Assembly (NCBI GenBank): GCA_963798445.1
Contig: CAWCTH010000003.1
Span: 1,240,001-1,304,000, forward strand
DNA from: DASXAI01 sp963798445
GTDB lineage: Bacteria; Actinomycetota; Acidimicrobiia; Acidimicrobiales; Ilumatobacteraceae
Direction of reading: 5' to 3'
Length of the DNA stretch: 64,000 bases
The notes beneath the pieces were generated by a model. The model was not told the DNA's origin. It saw only the letters and a list, made by a program, of their open reading frames with translations, and did no database searches. Position numbers and translations under genes: made by a program. Positions 25,396 through 33,979 of this stretch are shown piece after piece. Every line of letters starts with the position of its first letter. Within the stretch, counting starts at the first letter, position 1.

Positions 25396-26232
25396 TCATA
25401 GCTCGGGTCCGCCGGCCGCACCACTCGCCGTCCCGATCGGCACCGCGAACCCGATGCCGATGAAGACGCCCTGATCAGACGGATTGGCGAGTGCGGTGAC
25501 GATGCCGATCACCTGACCGTCTCGGTTGAGCAGCGGCCCGCCCGAGTTCCCCGGGTTCACCGCCGCGTCGAACTGGATCAACCCTTTCAACGTAGACCCG
25601 TCAGCGGCCGGCATGGTCCGGTCGAGCCCCGAGATCACACCCGCGCTCAACGAATCGACCAGGCCGAAGGGATGGCCCACGGCGAAGGCCTCGTCGCCGA
25701 CGTGCAGGCCCCCGGCGCTGCCGAGCACAGCCGGGACGATGACGTCGGGTGGCCGATCAGTGACGAGGACGGCGATGTCGTTGTCAGGCTGGGCCGACAC
25801 GATCTGCGCGGCGGCTCGGGTGCCATCGGCGAAGGTGACGTAGATGGCACCGGCCCCGGCGACGACATGGCGCGCCGTCAGGATGGCGCCGGCCTCGTTC
25901 ACGATGATGCCCGTGCCCACGCGTTGATCGGTGTTGGCGGTGCCCTCACGATCGGCGGTGATGTACACGAGTGACGGGTAGATGGCCTGGTAGACGACCG
26001 CCGAGTGCGGCGGGGCGGTAGCGGCGGTGGCGACGCCCTTGTCGACGGCGGCCTTCACGACGCTGTCGACCTCGGCCGGCGACAGCGAGTGCTGACCCGA
26101 CGACCGCTCCACGATCACGACGGCCACCGCGGCGACTGCCACCACGACGAGTGCGACCAACCACCACGGCGACCGCCGCCCCCGGTGTCGCTCCTCGGCC
26201 GTGGTCGAGCGGCGAGGTTCGTCGTGGTCCAT
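25396..26232 (-). CDS. Membrane-anchored S1C (HtrA/DegP-like) serine protease without PDZ domain
   Basis: A 278-residue protein. A basic N-terminus is followed by one membrane helix (WWLVALVVVAVAAVAVVIV), which would place the protease outside the cytoplasmic membrane. The trypsin-like triad is visible: His in LTARHVV, Asp in DNDIAVL and Ser in GNSGGPLL. The domain ends soon after GIGFAVPI, where longer HtrA proteins would continue into a PDZ domain. It leads the MoxR operon with 34 bases between its stop and the moxR ATG. Its role may be quality control of the surface proteins handled by that module (inference). Confidence 0.88.
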   Translation of the reverse strand: MDHDEPRRSTTAEERHRGRRSPWWLVALVVVAVAAVAVVIVERSSGQHSLSPAEVDSVVKAAVDKGVATAATAPPHSAVVYQAIYPSLVYITADREGTANTDQRVGTGIIVNEAGAILTARHVVAGAGAIYVTFADGTRAAAQIVSAQPDNDIAVLVTDRPPDVIVPAVLGSAGGLHVGDEAFAVGHPFGLVDSLSAGVISGLDRTMPAADGSTLKGLIQFDAAVNPGNSGGPLLNRDGQVIGIVTALANPSDQGVFIGIGFAVPIGTASGAAGGPEL

Positions 26233-26284
26233 CGACTCCCCTTACGACGTGATGTGCCGACCGTATCTGGCGCGAGGCTGCAGC

Positions 26285-26980
26285 GTGCCTCGTCGCAACC
26301 GTGTCGACCCGTCGGGTGATCTTCATGCCGTGGCCGAGCGGGGCATGTTCACGGGCAACCGCGGCTGCGTCGTCGACGATGCCGAGAACGTCGTGCGCCA
26401 TCACAGCAGCTCGTTGTGGATCATCTGCCTGACCGAGTTCCGGGGGTGGCGGGTGGCACTGGCCCGACCCCGGCGGTGGACACCGTTGTTCTTCCTGGAC
26501 GAGGCGGTCGGGCTGGCGGCCGGTCACCGGCCGTGCGCGACCTGCCGGCGGGTCGACTACCACGCCTACCGGGACGCCGTGAGCAGGTCCCTCGGCCGAG
26601 CGGAACCGATGCGGGCGGTCGAACTGGACGACCGGCTGAAGACCGAGCGCCATCGCCGCGGCCGCGGCCTGGTGCGAGCGCCGGATCGCATCGTGTGGAC
26701 GTCACCACTGGACGAGCTGCCCGACGGAACCGTGATCGTCGGCGCGGGCGGGACCCCACGGTTGGTCCTCCAGGACGTCCTGCTCCGGTTCACCTTCGCT
26801 GGCTGGACGGACCCCGCCATCCGGCCGAAGCACGCGACGGCATCGGTGCTGACCCCGCCCACGTCGGTGGCGGCCCTGACCCAGGGCTACCGGCCGGGAC
26901 TGCACGACAGCGCCGCCGCGTCGCCATCGCGCCATGCTGTGGCCCATGTTGATCGACCACCTCGTCTATGGCGCTCCTGA
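26285..26980 (+). CDS. Conserved hypothetical protein with CxxC motif
   Basis: The start is ambiguous: GTG 26285 begins at PRRNRVDPSGDL, where homologous wording seems to start, while ATG 26252 would add 11 residues. The protein has GMFTGNRGC, then FFLDEAVGLAAGHRPCATCRRVDYHAY. The GHRPCATCRR segment could hold a metal or iron through its paired cysteines. It closes with VAALTQGYRPGLHDSA. I recall similar unnamed proteins in actinobacteria but no function. The final 11 residues overlap the VOC gene and are probably chance coding. No operon partner upstream; it is divergent from the protease. Confidence 0.6.
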   Translation: MPRRNRVDPSGDLHAVAERGMFTGNRGCVVDDAENVVRHHSSSLWIICLTEFRGWRVALARPRRWTPLFFLDEAVGLAAGHRPCATCRRVDYHAYRDAVSRSLGRAEPMRAVELDDRLKTERHRRGRGLVRAPDRIVWTSPLDELPDGTVIVGAGGTPRLVLQDVLLRFTFAGWTDPAIRPKHATASVLTPPTSVAALTQGYRPGLHDSAAASPSRHAVAHVDRPPRLWRS

Positions 26981-27560
26981 TCTGCGCGCTGCGGCCGACG
27001 ACCTTTTCGAGAGGTTCGGGGTGCGGGCGGCCGACGGCGGCCAGCACGTCGGGCGCGGCACGCACAACGCGCTGCTGGCGCTCGGCCCGAACACGTACCT
27101 CGAGATCATCGCTCCCGATCCCGACCAACCGACACCGCAGGGACCGCGCCCGTTCGGGGTCGACCAGCTCAAGGAGCCCCGCCTCATCGGGTGGGCCGTC
27201 TCATGCGACGACATCGAGGCCGCCATCGCCGACTGGCGCGCCCACGGCTACGACGCCGGTGAGCCGATCGACATGCAGCGCAACAGCCCGAGCGGGGTGG
27301 TGCTGCGGTGGCGGCTGACCCTGAACGCGCTCGCGGGCGGCGCGGTGCCCTTCCTCATCGAGTGGGGCGATACCGAGCATCCGAGCGCGTCCGCCCCGAA
27401 GGGCCTCACGCTCGAGACGTTCGTTGTCGAGCATCCCGATCCGGCGAGCTTGACGCCCATCCTCGCGCCGCTCGCCGTCGAGGTGACCGTGAACGCGGCA
27501 AGCGATGTCCGCTTGGTCGCCCACATCCGCGGACCGAACGGCCCGGCCGAGCTGCGCTGA
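26946..27560 (+). CDS. VOC/glyoxalase-like domain protein
   Basis: About 204 residues from ATG 26946 (an ATG at 26934 adds four). IDHLVYGAPDLRAAADDL and GRGTHNALLALGPNTYLEIIAPDPDQP match the glyoxalase-like VOC family, in which beta-alpha-beta-beta-beta units hold a divalent metal through His and Glu. The substrate is unknown. It overlaps the end of the preceding hypothetical gene by 35 bases, which suggests co-transcription. Confidence 0.8.
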   Translation: MLIDHLVYGAPDLRAAADDLFERFGVRAADGGQHVGRGTHNALLALGPNTYLEIIAPDPDQPTPQGPRPFGVDQLKEPRLIGWAVSCDDIEAAIADWRAHGYDAGEPIDMQRNSPSGVVLRWRLTLNALAGGAVPFLIEWGDTEHPSASAPKGLTLETFVVEHPDPASLTPILAPLAVEVTVNAASDVRLVAHIRGPNGPAELR

Positions 27561-27603
27561 CCGCCTTGCCCCGTCCCGGGGCCGACCTCCGTGCCGGGGC
27601 GGC

Positions 27604-28534
27604 TCACCGGATCAAGAACCGGTTGAGCGCGGGCGCCACCTGAAGGTGGTCGCGCACCATCGCCACCTCGCCGTGGCCCAGGCGAGCGAGGTCGGCCGCC
27701 AACTCGGCGTCGTGCTCGCCGTCGGTCTCGAGGAGGACGTCGAGTCGCGGGAACCGACTCGCGACGAGGCGAGGGTCGGGTCCGGCGTTGTGGACCGCGT
27801 CGGACAGCAGGATGCCATGGCGCCGCCGGGCGCGCGACCGGCTCAGCTCGGCCAATCCCGTCGTCAGCGCGAACTCGATATTGGTGAGACCCTTCGCCGG
27901 GATGCGCAAGACCGCGTCGAGGATCCGCAGCGCTCCGTCGGTAGGGGCCAGTGGCTTCACCAGCACGGCGTCCTTCCAGAACGCGACGACGGCCAGCTCA
28001 TCCCCGGCGAGGTCGCGCGCGAGGGCAGCGACGGTGGCCGCCGCGATGCGCGCCTTCTCGCCCCGCATCGATCCCGACACGTCGAGCATCAGCACGACCG
28101 CGCGCCGGCTGCGCATCCGCTCCCGCACGATGATGTCGGTGTCCTCCGGGGCGGGCCGTTCCGCGAGCACGTCGAGGGTGCGATCGAGATCGATGTCGTC
28201 GGATCGGTACCTGTACGGCGCGCTCGACGAGCGAGCCTGATCCCCACATCGTGAGGCGATCGCGGTGCTTGGGCCGAACGCTGAGGCGCCGTGCAATGGC
28301 CACCGCCATGGCCCGCACCGCGGCCCCCTCCGCAAGGGTCTCCGTCACCTCCTCGAGCACGCGCTGCTCACCTGTCTCCGTCGTGGTCACCCATCGCTGG
28401 GCGCCGGCCATGGTCTGCGCGCCGGCTCGGCCGGGCCGGCGACCGTCGCCACCTCCCTCGACGACGCGTGCCCCACTGCCATGGGCCTCGTAGAGCTGGG
28501 GCCGGTCGTCGAGTTGCTTCGGTCGCCGGCGCAA
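27604..28534 (-). pseudogene. VWA-domain protein of an AAA-VWA pair, frameshifted near 28228
   Basis: The C-terminal two thirds carry a VWA domain with MIDAS motif (VVLMLDVSGSMRGEK, then ILLSDAVHNAG), preceded by PYRYRSDDIDLDRTLDVLAERP. The N-terminal third (VLEEVTETLAEGAAVRAMAV, RLSVRPKHRDRLTMWGSG) lies in another frame, the same frame as the upstream AAA gene. Removing one G at about 28228 joins them as WGSGSLSSAPYRYRSDD and gives an integral 309-codon protein. A TTG at 28534 is the probable start, but an ATG overlapping the AAA stop (ATGA, in a third frame) means another error near the start cannot be excluded. It would pair with the AAA ATPase immediately upstream. Confidence 0.72.
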
Positions 28535-28579
28535 TGGCCGCAGGCGGGTACCTGGCGACTCCTGCCCCAGGCCCGGCAG

Positions 28580-29506
28580 TCATATGGGGTTGGGCAGATC
28601 CAGTCGCTCGCTGCCGCTCGGAGCCCGTCGCCCCCGCAGCACGAAGTGGTCCTCCCACAGCTCTTGGATCACCTGTTCGGGAGTCCGCTCACTGGTCTCG
28701 TGGAGCGTCAGTCGAGCCGAGAGCGCGACGAGCGCAGCATCGAGCAGGAGCACGCCGCGATCGCCGTCGCCGTCGCTGTCGGACCGGATGCTGGCGAGAG
28801 AGCCGGCAACGGCCACGATGTCGATGGCGCCCCGGACGCTGCTGCCCTGGCGCACGTCCGGGTGGTCGCGCGTGGCCCGTGTGATGGCGACCGCGTCAGC
28901 GACGAGCCCGGCGTCGGCGCAGCCGGTCCGTAGCGTGACGATCTGCTCGTCCTCGGCCGCCGACTGGTAATCGACGGCAAGGCGGCACAGGCGGTCGTAG
29001 AAGCTGGCGCTGATCCGACTCGTGCCGACGTTGTCGAAGGGGTTCATCGACGCCACCACACGGAAGCTCGCCTCGGCCTGGATCCGCCCCACGCGGGGCA
29101 CTTCGATCTCGCGCTCGGCCATCGCCGTGAGGAGCCCGTTGAGCGTGTCCTCGGGAGCCCGGTTCAGTTCCTCGATGTAGAGGAAGCCGCCTCGTTGCAT
29201 CGCCGCCACGAGCGGACCCGGCACGAAGTTCTCGGCGCTGTAGTCCTCGCGCAGCACCCGTGCCGGGTTGTGGTGGCCGATGAGCCTGGCCGGCGTGAGC
29301 TCGGCGTTTCCTTCGACGAAGAGCAGGGGAATCCCCCAGCTCTCGGTGATGGCCCTCAAGATCGTGCTTTTCGACGTGCCGGGCGGGCCCTCCAGCAAGA
29401 GGTCACGGCCCGCCGACACGGTCGCCAGGACGAGATCGAGCTCCCGGTCCCGGCCCACCACCCGCGTCGCCAGCGCCGCCCGCCTCGAGGCGAGCGTGGG
29501 GTCCAC
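28580..29506 (-). CDS. AAA+ ATPase, MoxR/CbbQ-like
   Basis: A 308-residue AAA+ protein: Walker A EGPPGTSKST, Walker B LYIEELNRAPED, sensor region ASMNPFDNVGTSR, SFYDRL arginine-finger area. Lengths and motifs match the MoxR/CbbQ branch that works with VWA proteins to remodel or metallate enzymes. GTG 29506 lies 5 bases after the SDR stop, and the VWA gene follows, so SDR-AAA-VWA form one operon. This module is separate from, and not closely similar to, the MoxR at 24.3 kb. Confidence 0.88.
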   Translation of the reverse strand: MDPTLASRRAALATRVVGRDRELDLVLATVSAGRDLLLEGPPGTSKSTILRAITESWGIPLLFVEGNAELTPARLIGHHNPARVLREDYSAENFVPGPLVAAMQRGGFLYIEELNRAPEDTLNGLLTAMAEREIEVPRVGRIQAEASFRVVASMNPFDNVGTSRISASFYDRLCRLAVDYQSAAEDEQIVTLRTGCADAGLVADAVAITRATRDHPDVRQGSSVRGAIDIVAVAGSLASIRSDSDGDGDRGVLLLDAALVALSARLTLHETSERTPEQVIQELWEDHFVLRGRRAPSGSERLDLPNPI

Positions 29507-29511
29507 CGCGC

Positions 29512-30372
29512 CTACTCGGGCAGGACCAGTGGCGCTCCACCAACCTTCTGGCAGAACCCGGCATCGACGGGCAGGGCCACACCGGTGATGTATCGGGCCT
29601 CGTCGGAGGCCAGCCAGAGCACGGCGTTGCTCACGTCGACAGCCTCGATCAACGGGATCGGCAGCGCGTTCAGTCCGATGAGCGCCTCATTCATGTCGTC
29701 CACGGTGGGGCTCTCGAGATCGGGCCGGAAGAGCTGTGGTGACACGTCGTTCATCACCATCGGCGTGTTCACCGTCGTCGGGTTCACGGTGTTCACTCGA
29801 ATCATGTAAGGCGCCAGCTCCTGCGCCAACACTCGCATGATGCCGACCACACCCGCCTTCGCCGCCGAGTAGTGCACCAGGTTGGGGAAGCCGAACAAGC
29901 CGGCGACCGAACTGGTGATTATCACCGCACCGCCCTGTCGGCGCTCGACCATTGGCGCCACCGCGGCCCTGATCGTCTTCCACACGCCGGTGAGGTTGAT
30001 GTCGATCATGTCCTGCCACATCTGCTCGGTCATCTCGAGCGCCGGCGCGAAGCTGGCGATGCCGGCGTTGGCACACACCACGTCGATGTGGCCGAACTCC
30101 GACACCCCTTCCTGCACCACCGACTCGAGCTGTCCGAGGTCGCGGACATCGGCTTCCCGCGCCACAATGCGCCGATCGAGCTCCTCGACCAGCTTCACGG
30201 TCTCGGCCAGATCGTCGGGCGTCGACATTGGGTACGGCACCGACTCGACCGGCTGGCAGACATCGAGGGCGATGATGTCGGCTCCCTCCTGGGCCAGTCG
30301 CAGTGCGTGCGAGCGTCCCTGGCCCCGAGCGGCGCCCGTGATGAACGCGACCTTGCCATCCATTCGGCCCAT
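29512..30372 (-). CDS. Mycofactocin-coupled SDR family oxidoreductase
   Basis: A 286-residue short-chain dehydrogenase. GAARGQGRSHALRLAQEGADIIALD is the nucleotide-binding motif typical of the mycofactocin-coupled subgroup, which holds its NAD without exchange and uses the redox peptide mycofactocin as electron carrier. CANAGIASF, the catalytic ITSSVAGLFGFP and YSAAKAG (Tyr-x-x-x-Lys) are intact. It would oxidise an alcohol or carbonyl. ATG 30372 follows a GGGGGC stretch; ATG 30363 is an alternative. The gene is first in the SDR-AAA-VWA operon. Confidence 0.85.
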   Translation of the reverse strand: MGRMDGKVAFITGAARGQGRSHALRLAQEGADIIALDVCQPVESVPYPMSTPDDLAETVKLVEELDRRIVAREADVRDLGQLESVVQEGVSEFGHIDVVCANAGIASFAPALEMTEQMWQDMIDINLTGVWKTIRAAVAPMVERRQGGAVIITSSVAGLFGFPNLVHYSAAKAGVVGIMRVLAQELAPYMIRVNTVNPTTVNTPMVMNDVSPQLFRPDLESPTVDDMNEALIGLNALPIPLIEAVDVSNAVLWLASDEARYITGVALPVDAGFCQKVGGAPLVLPE

Positions 30373-30493
30373 AGCAGCCCCCGATACTCGGTCCCATTTG
30401 GCGCGCCCCGAGCGCGCCCGTGCGTGACGATACGAGTGCGCCGACCGGACGTCAATGAGCAAGTTTTGATGCCGAGCACGCCCGGATCTCTTC

Positions 30494-30514
30494 AGACCAG
30501 TCGTCGACTAGTCT
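30494..30514. promoter_or_regulatory. 21-bp near-perfect palindrome, VapBC operator candidate
   Basis: AGACCAGTCG-T-CGACTAGTCT reads the same on both strands except at one position per arm. It ends 6 bases before the antitoxin GTG (30521), which is where Phd/VapB antitoxins usually bind to autoregulate. It leaves little room for a ribosome site, so the transcript may be nearly leaderless. Confidence 0.7.
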
Positions 30515-30520
30515 GAGTCT

Positions 30521-30760
30521 GTGACGACGATCGGTGCCTACGAAGCCAAGACCCAACTGGCTCGTCTGCTCGACGAGGTAGAGCAAGGCAAGACTGTCAC
30601 GATCACCCGTCACGGCCGTGAGGTCGCCCGGTTGGTGCCGGCGTCGACCCGGAGCGCTCAACCCGACGAGGTCATCGCGGCCCTGCTGGCGGCGCGACCA
30701 GGGGTGCGTCGCGGCCGGACCCCGGTCCGCAGGATGATCGATGAGGGTCGCCGCGGATGA
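30521..30760 (+). CDS. vapB: Type II antitoxin, Phd/YefM family (VapB)
   Basis: A 79-residue protein. GAYEAKTQLARLLDEVEQGKTVTITRHGREVARLVP is the Phd/YefM fold: an AbrB-unlike DNA-binding beta-alpha N-terminal domain. A basic tail (RPGVRRGRTPVRRMIDEGRRG) would wrap the toxin. It starts at GTG 30521 just after the palindrome and its ATGA overlaps the toxin start. The antitoxin blocks the PIN nuclease and represses the pair. Confidence 0.9.
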   Translation: MTTIGAYEAKTQLARLLDEVEQGKTVTITRHGREVARLVPASTRSAQPDEVIAALLAARPGVRRGRTPVRRMIDEGRRG

Positions 30761-31164
30761 CCATCGTCATCGACACGTCGCTGACGATGGCATGGTGTTT
30801 CGAGGACGAAGCCGATCCGGCCGCAGACGCGGTGCTCGACCGGTTGCGTGACGATGAAGCGGTGGTGCCCTCGCTCTGGCGGCTCGAGGTGGTCAACGTG
30901 TTGTTGGTCGCAGAGCGGCGCGGTCGCATCAGCGAGGCACAGGCCACTCGCTTCGTCGGTCTGCTCGAGCAGCTGCCAATTCGCATCGACGCCGAACATG
31001 CCGATCTGACGGCCGTCCTCGCGGCGGGACGGCGCCACGGCCTGACCGCCTACGACGCCTGCTACCTGTTGCTCGCAGAACGGCTCGGGGCTCCCCTCGC
31101 CACCCTCGATGGCAACCTCGCCGCCGCCGGTCTCGCCGCCGGTGTCACCATTCTCACTCGCTGA
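30757..31164 (+). CDS. vapC: Type II toxin, VapC-like PIN-domain ribonuclease
   Basis: A 135-residue PIN-domain protein. The acidic residues that hold Mg2+ are visible: Asp in VIDTSLT (residue 6), Glu in LWRLEVVNVL, Asp in LTAYDACYLLLAE and Asp in ATLDGNLAAA. VapC toxins cut tRNA or rRNA when the antitoxin is degraded. The start overlaps the antitoxin stop by 4 bases, the usual coupled arrangement. All catalytic positions appear intact. Confidence 0.92.
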   Translation: MTIVIDTSLTMAWCFEDEADPAADAVLDRLRDDEAVVPSLWRLEVVNVLLVAERRGRISEAQATRFVGLLEQLPIRIDAEHADLTAVLAAGRRHGLTAYDACYLLLAERLGAPLATLDGNLAAAGLAAGVTILTR

Positions 31165-31253
31165 CGTCGTCGGTGGCGCCGACGGCCGGTGGAATGTACT
31201 TGTCGGGTGGCTCACTCATGGCGTCTCGGTCATGGCGCGTACGCTCCCCCGAC

Positions 31254-31643
31254 ATGGAACCCGCTGACCGCATCGAACTGCACGAGCTTCCCGGGCGCTA
31301 CGGCGACGCCATCGACGACCGGGACTGGGCCCGCCTGGGCACGATCTTCACCGAGGATGCCGTCTTCGACCTGACCGATCTGGGCGAGCCCCGGCTGGAG
31401 GGCCTCGCCGAGATCAGGCGGTACATGGACGAGGACGCCAGGCACCCGCGGACCCACCTCATGACCAACATCTACGTCGACGAGACGCCGGAGGGCGCCA
31501 AGCTCAGCTTCCGGATCGTGGCGCTGCTGCCCGAACGCGTGGTCGGCACCGCCTCGTACTACGACGACGTCGTCAAGACCCCAGCCGGATGGCGGGTGCA
31601 GCACCGCGTCATCACGCTACGGCGACGACCGACGGCCGGTTGA
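31254..31643 (+). CDS. Nuclear transport factor 2 (SnoaL)-like protein
   Basis: A 129-residue cone-shaped NTF2-fold protein. ELPGRYGDAIDDRDWARLGTIFTEDAVFDLTDLG and a later THLMTNIYVDE with VQHRVITLRR are typical of SnoaL-like isomerases/dehydratases and unassigned relatives. The active-site residues vary between members and no substrate can be assigned. ATG 31254 is chosen at the start of the conserved helix. Confidence 0.8.
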   Translation: MEPADRIELHELPGRYGDAIDDRDWARLGTIFTEDAVFDLTDLGEPRLEGLAEIRRYMDEDARHPRTHLMTNIYVDETPEGAKLSFRIVALLPERVVGTASYYDDVVKTPAGWRVQHRVITLRRRPTAG

Positions 31644-31700
31644 CCGTCGGTCGCTGCCCCCACCCTCCGCACCGCTGATCGCCGCCAGTAGCGCAGTGGA

Positions 31701-33881
31701 TCAGACGGTGACCAGCTCGCGCTCCGGCTCGATCTCGAGCCCAGTTGGGTCCTTCGGTGCGCCCTCGAGGTCGAGATGCGGGAGCAGCCGGTCCAGCCAG
31801 GTCGGCAGCCACCAGTTGGCCCGACCGACCAGGCTCATGGTCGCCGGCACCAGGACCATGCGCACGAGGGTGGCATCGAGGAGCACGGCGACGGAGAGCC
31901 CGACACCGAACATCTTGCCGACGGGATCGTCACCGAGCACGAAGGCGCCGAACACACTGATCATGATGAGGGCGGCCGACGTGATGACCCTCGCGGTGCT
32001 CGACAGGCCGTCGACCACCGACCGGTGACTGTCGCCGGTCGCCAGGTACTCCTCACGCACCCGGGAAAGGAGGAAGACTTCGTAGTCCATCGAGAGACCG
32101 AAGAGGATGGCGAACATCATCAGCGGTGCGAACGGGTTGATGGGCATCGTGTGCTCCACGCCGATCAGCTCGTTGCCCCAACCCCACTGGAACACCGCGA
32201 CGATCACGCCGTAGGCGGCGGCGATGGACAGCAGGTTCATGAGTGCAGCTTTCAGCGGGACGAGGATCGAGCGGAACACGATCATGAGCAGGATGAACGA
32301 CATCGCCACGATGGCGGCGATGAAGATCGGGAGGCGGCTGGTGATGCGCTCCGTCAGGTCGGTCACCATCGCCTGACCCGTGAGCATCACCTTGGCGTTG
32401 GTCCCCTGCACAGCATCCGGGAGCACGTCGCCCCGAAGGTGACTGACCAGCGCATCGGTGCGCTCGTCTTGCGGGGCGGTGGTCGGGTTGGCGGTCAGCA
32501 ACGCCGTGTCACCGGCGGCGTTGAACACCGGCGCCGTGACGGCGGCCACGCCGGGCTCGGCCTGCAGTACGTCGTGGACGCTGGCCACGGCCACCCGATC
32601 CGAAGGCGTCGGGATCTGCACCACGACCTGGATGGGACCGTTGAAGCCGGCCCCGAAGCCTTCAGCCAGCATGTCGTACGCCTTGCGCTGCGTCGTGTGG
32701 GTGGCGGCGTTGCCGTCGTCGGGCACGCCGATCCGCATGCTGAGCGCCGGCACCGCAATGGCGCACAGCACCAGGAAGCTCACGGCGGCGTAGCGCGCCG
32801 GATGACCACCCACGTGGTGGGCCCAACGTCCGGAGAAGGTGGCGTGCGCCGGCTTGGCCACGTGCGTCTTGCGATGGATGGACAGCTTGTCGATGCGCGT
32901 GCCGGCCAGACCGAGCAGACCCGGCAGCAGCGTGATGGCCGCCACCATCGCGACGACCACGACCAGCGCCACGGAGACGCCCATCGCGGTGATCGCCGGC
33001 AGACCGGCCAGGAACAGGCCCAGGATGGCGATGACCACCGTGGTCCCGGCGAACAGCACGGCTTGCCCGGCGGTGGCGTTGGCCGTCCCCGCCGAGTCAG
33101 CCACGCTCATGCCCTCGTGCAGATGCTGGCGGTGCCGGGTGACGATGAACAGCGCGTAGTCGATGCCGACTCCGAGGCCCACCATCATGCACAGGATCAG
33201 CGAGAACTCGGGCACGTCCATGAAGGCCGACAGCACGCCGACACCAGCGGCGCCGACGAAGATGCCGAGGAGCGCCGTGACGATGGGAAGCCCCATGGCC
33301 ACCACCGATCCGAACGCGATCAACAAGACGACGATCGCGGCGGCAATGCCGATCAGCTCGCTGCTCGAGTCGGCCTTCGCCACCTGAGCGAGGGCACCGG
33401 TGAACTCGGTCTGCACGCCGGCGGCAACCGCGCCGTCCCTCGCCGCCACGGCGTCGTTCAGCTGTGTCGTGGTGAGCTTGTCGACGTTGTAGGCCACGTC
33501 GACGTAGGCCGTCTGGCCATCAGCGCTGACCGCCGCTGACTGTGCGACGAAAGGATCGGTGACACCGGCGACCGCGTGTCCGGTCGACAGCTGCTGACGG
33601 ATCCGAGCGACGGCCGGCTGATGGGCGGGGTCGTCGAGCCGGCCGTCGTCGGTGTGGAGAACGATGCGGGCCACCTGGCCCGCCTGGCTGGGGAACCGGT
33701 CCTTGAGGACGTCGGCGGCGTGCTGTGACTCGACGCCAGGGACACGGAAGCTGTCGTCGAACTGGCCTCCGGCGCCACCCTGCAGCGCGACGACGGCGAT
33801 CGCGGCGACAAGCCAGAGGCCGATCACCCGGAACGGGTGACGGGCGCTGCTTCGGCCGAGGCGGAACAGAAGTGTGCTCAC
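31701..33881 (-). CDS. MMPL family RND transporter
   Basis: A 726-residue membrane protein with two sets of one plus five transmembrane helices around two large external loops, as in MmpL/RND exporters. VGLGVGIDYALFIVTRHRQHL and LFGLSMDYEVFLLSRVREEYL carry the Asp-Tyr pairs used for proton relay. GTG 33881 has CAGGAGGA immediately upstream and is preferred over the longer form from 33929. Members export lipids or drugs; the substrate is not determined. It is upstream of and divergent from nothing obvious; the large regulator at 34-37 kb lies 98 bases upstream in the same direction. Confidence 0.92.
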   Translation of the reverse strand: MSTLLFRLGRSSARHPFRVIGLWLVAAIAVVALQGGAGGQFDDSFRVPGVESQHAADVLKDRFPSQAGQVARIVLHTDDGRLDDPAHQPAVARIRQQLSTGHAVAGVTDPFVAQSAAVSADGQTAYVDVAYNVDKLTTTQLNDAVAARDGAVAAGVQTEFTGALAQVAKADSSSELIGIAAAIVVLLIAFGSVVAMGLPIVTALLGIFVGAAGVGVLSAFMDVPEFSLILCMMVGLGVGIDYALFIVTRHRQHLHEGMSVADSAGTANATAGQAVLFAGTTVVIAILGLFLAGLPAITAMGVSVALVVVVAMVAAITLLPGLLGLAGTRIDKLSIHRKTHVAKPAHATFSGRWAHHVGGHPARYAAVSFLVLCAIAVPALSMRIGVPDDGNAATHTTQRKAYDMLAEGFGAGFNGPIQVVVQIPTPSDRVAVASVHDVLQAEPGVAAVTAPVFNAAGDTALLTANPTTAPQDERTDALVSHLRGDVLPDAVQGTNAKVMLTGQAMVTDLTERITSRLPIFIAAIVAMSFILLMIVFRSILVPLKAALMNLLSIAAAYGVIVAVFQWGWGNELIGVEHTMPINPFAPLMMFAILFGLSMDYEVFLLSRVREEYLATGDSHRSVVDGLSSTARVITSAALIMISVFGAFVLGDDPVGKMFGVGLSVAVLLDATLVRMVLVPATMSLVGRANWWLPTWLDRLLPHLDLEGAPKDPTGLEIEPERELVTV

Positions 33882-33979
33882 AGCTTCCTCCTGGATTGGG
33901 GCCCGCCCACTGCGGGACACCTTCACCATCCAGGAACGCGCTGACGCGGCACCGCGCTGGCGCTGAACCGAGCCGGGCG

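Noticed and set aside
31776..33539. 587-codon plus-strand frame over the MMPL gene
   Set aside because: His/Asp/Gly/Arg-rich shadow; the MMPL frame has clear helices and Asp-Tyr motifs.
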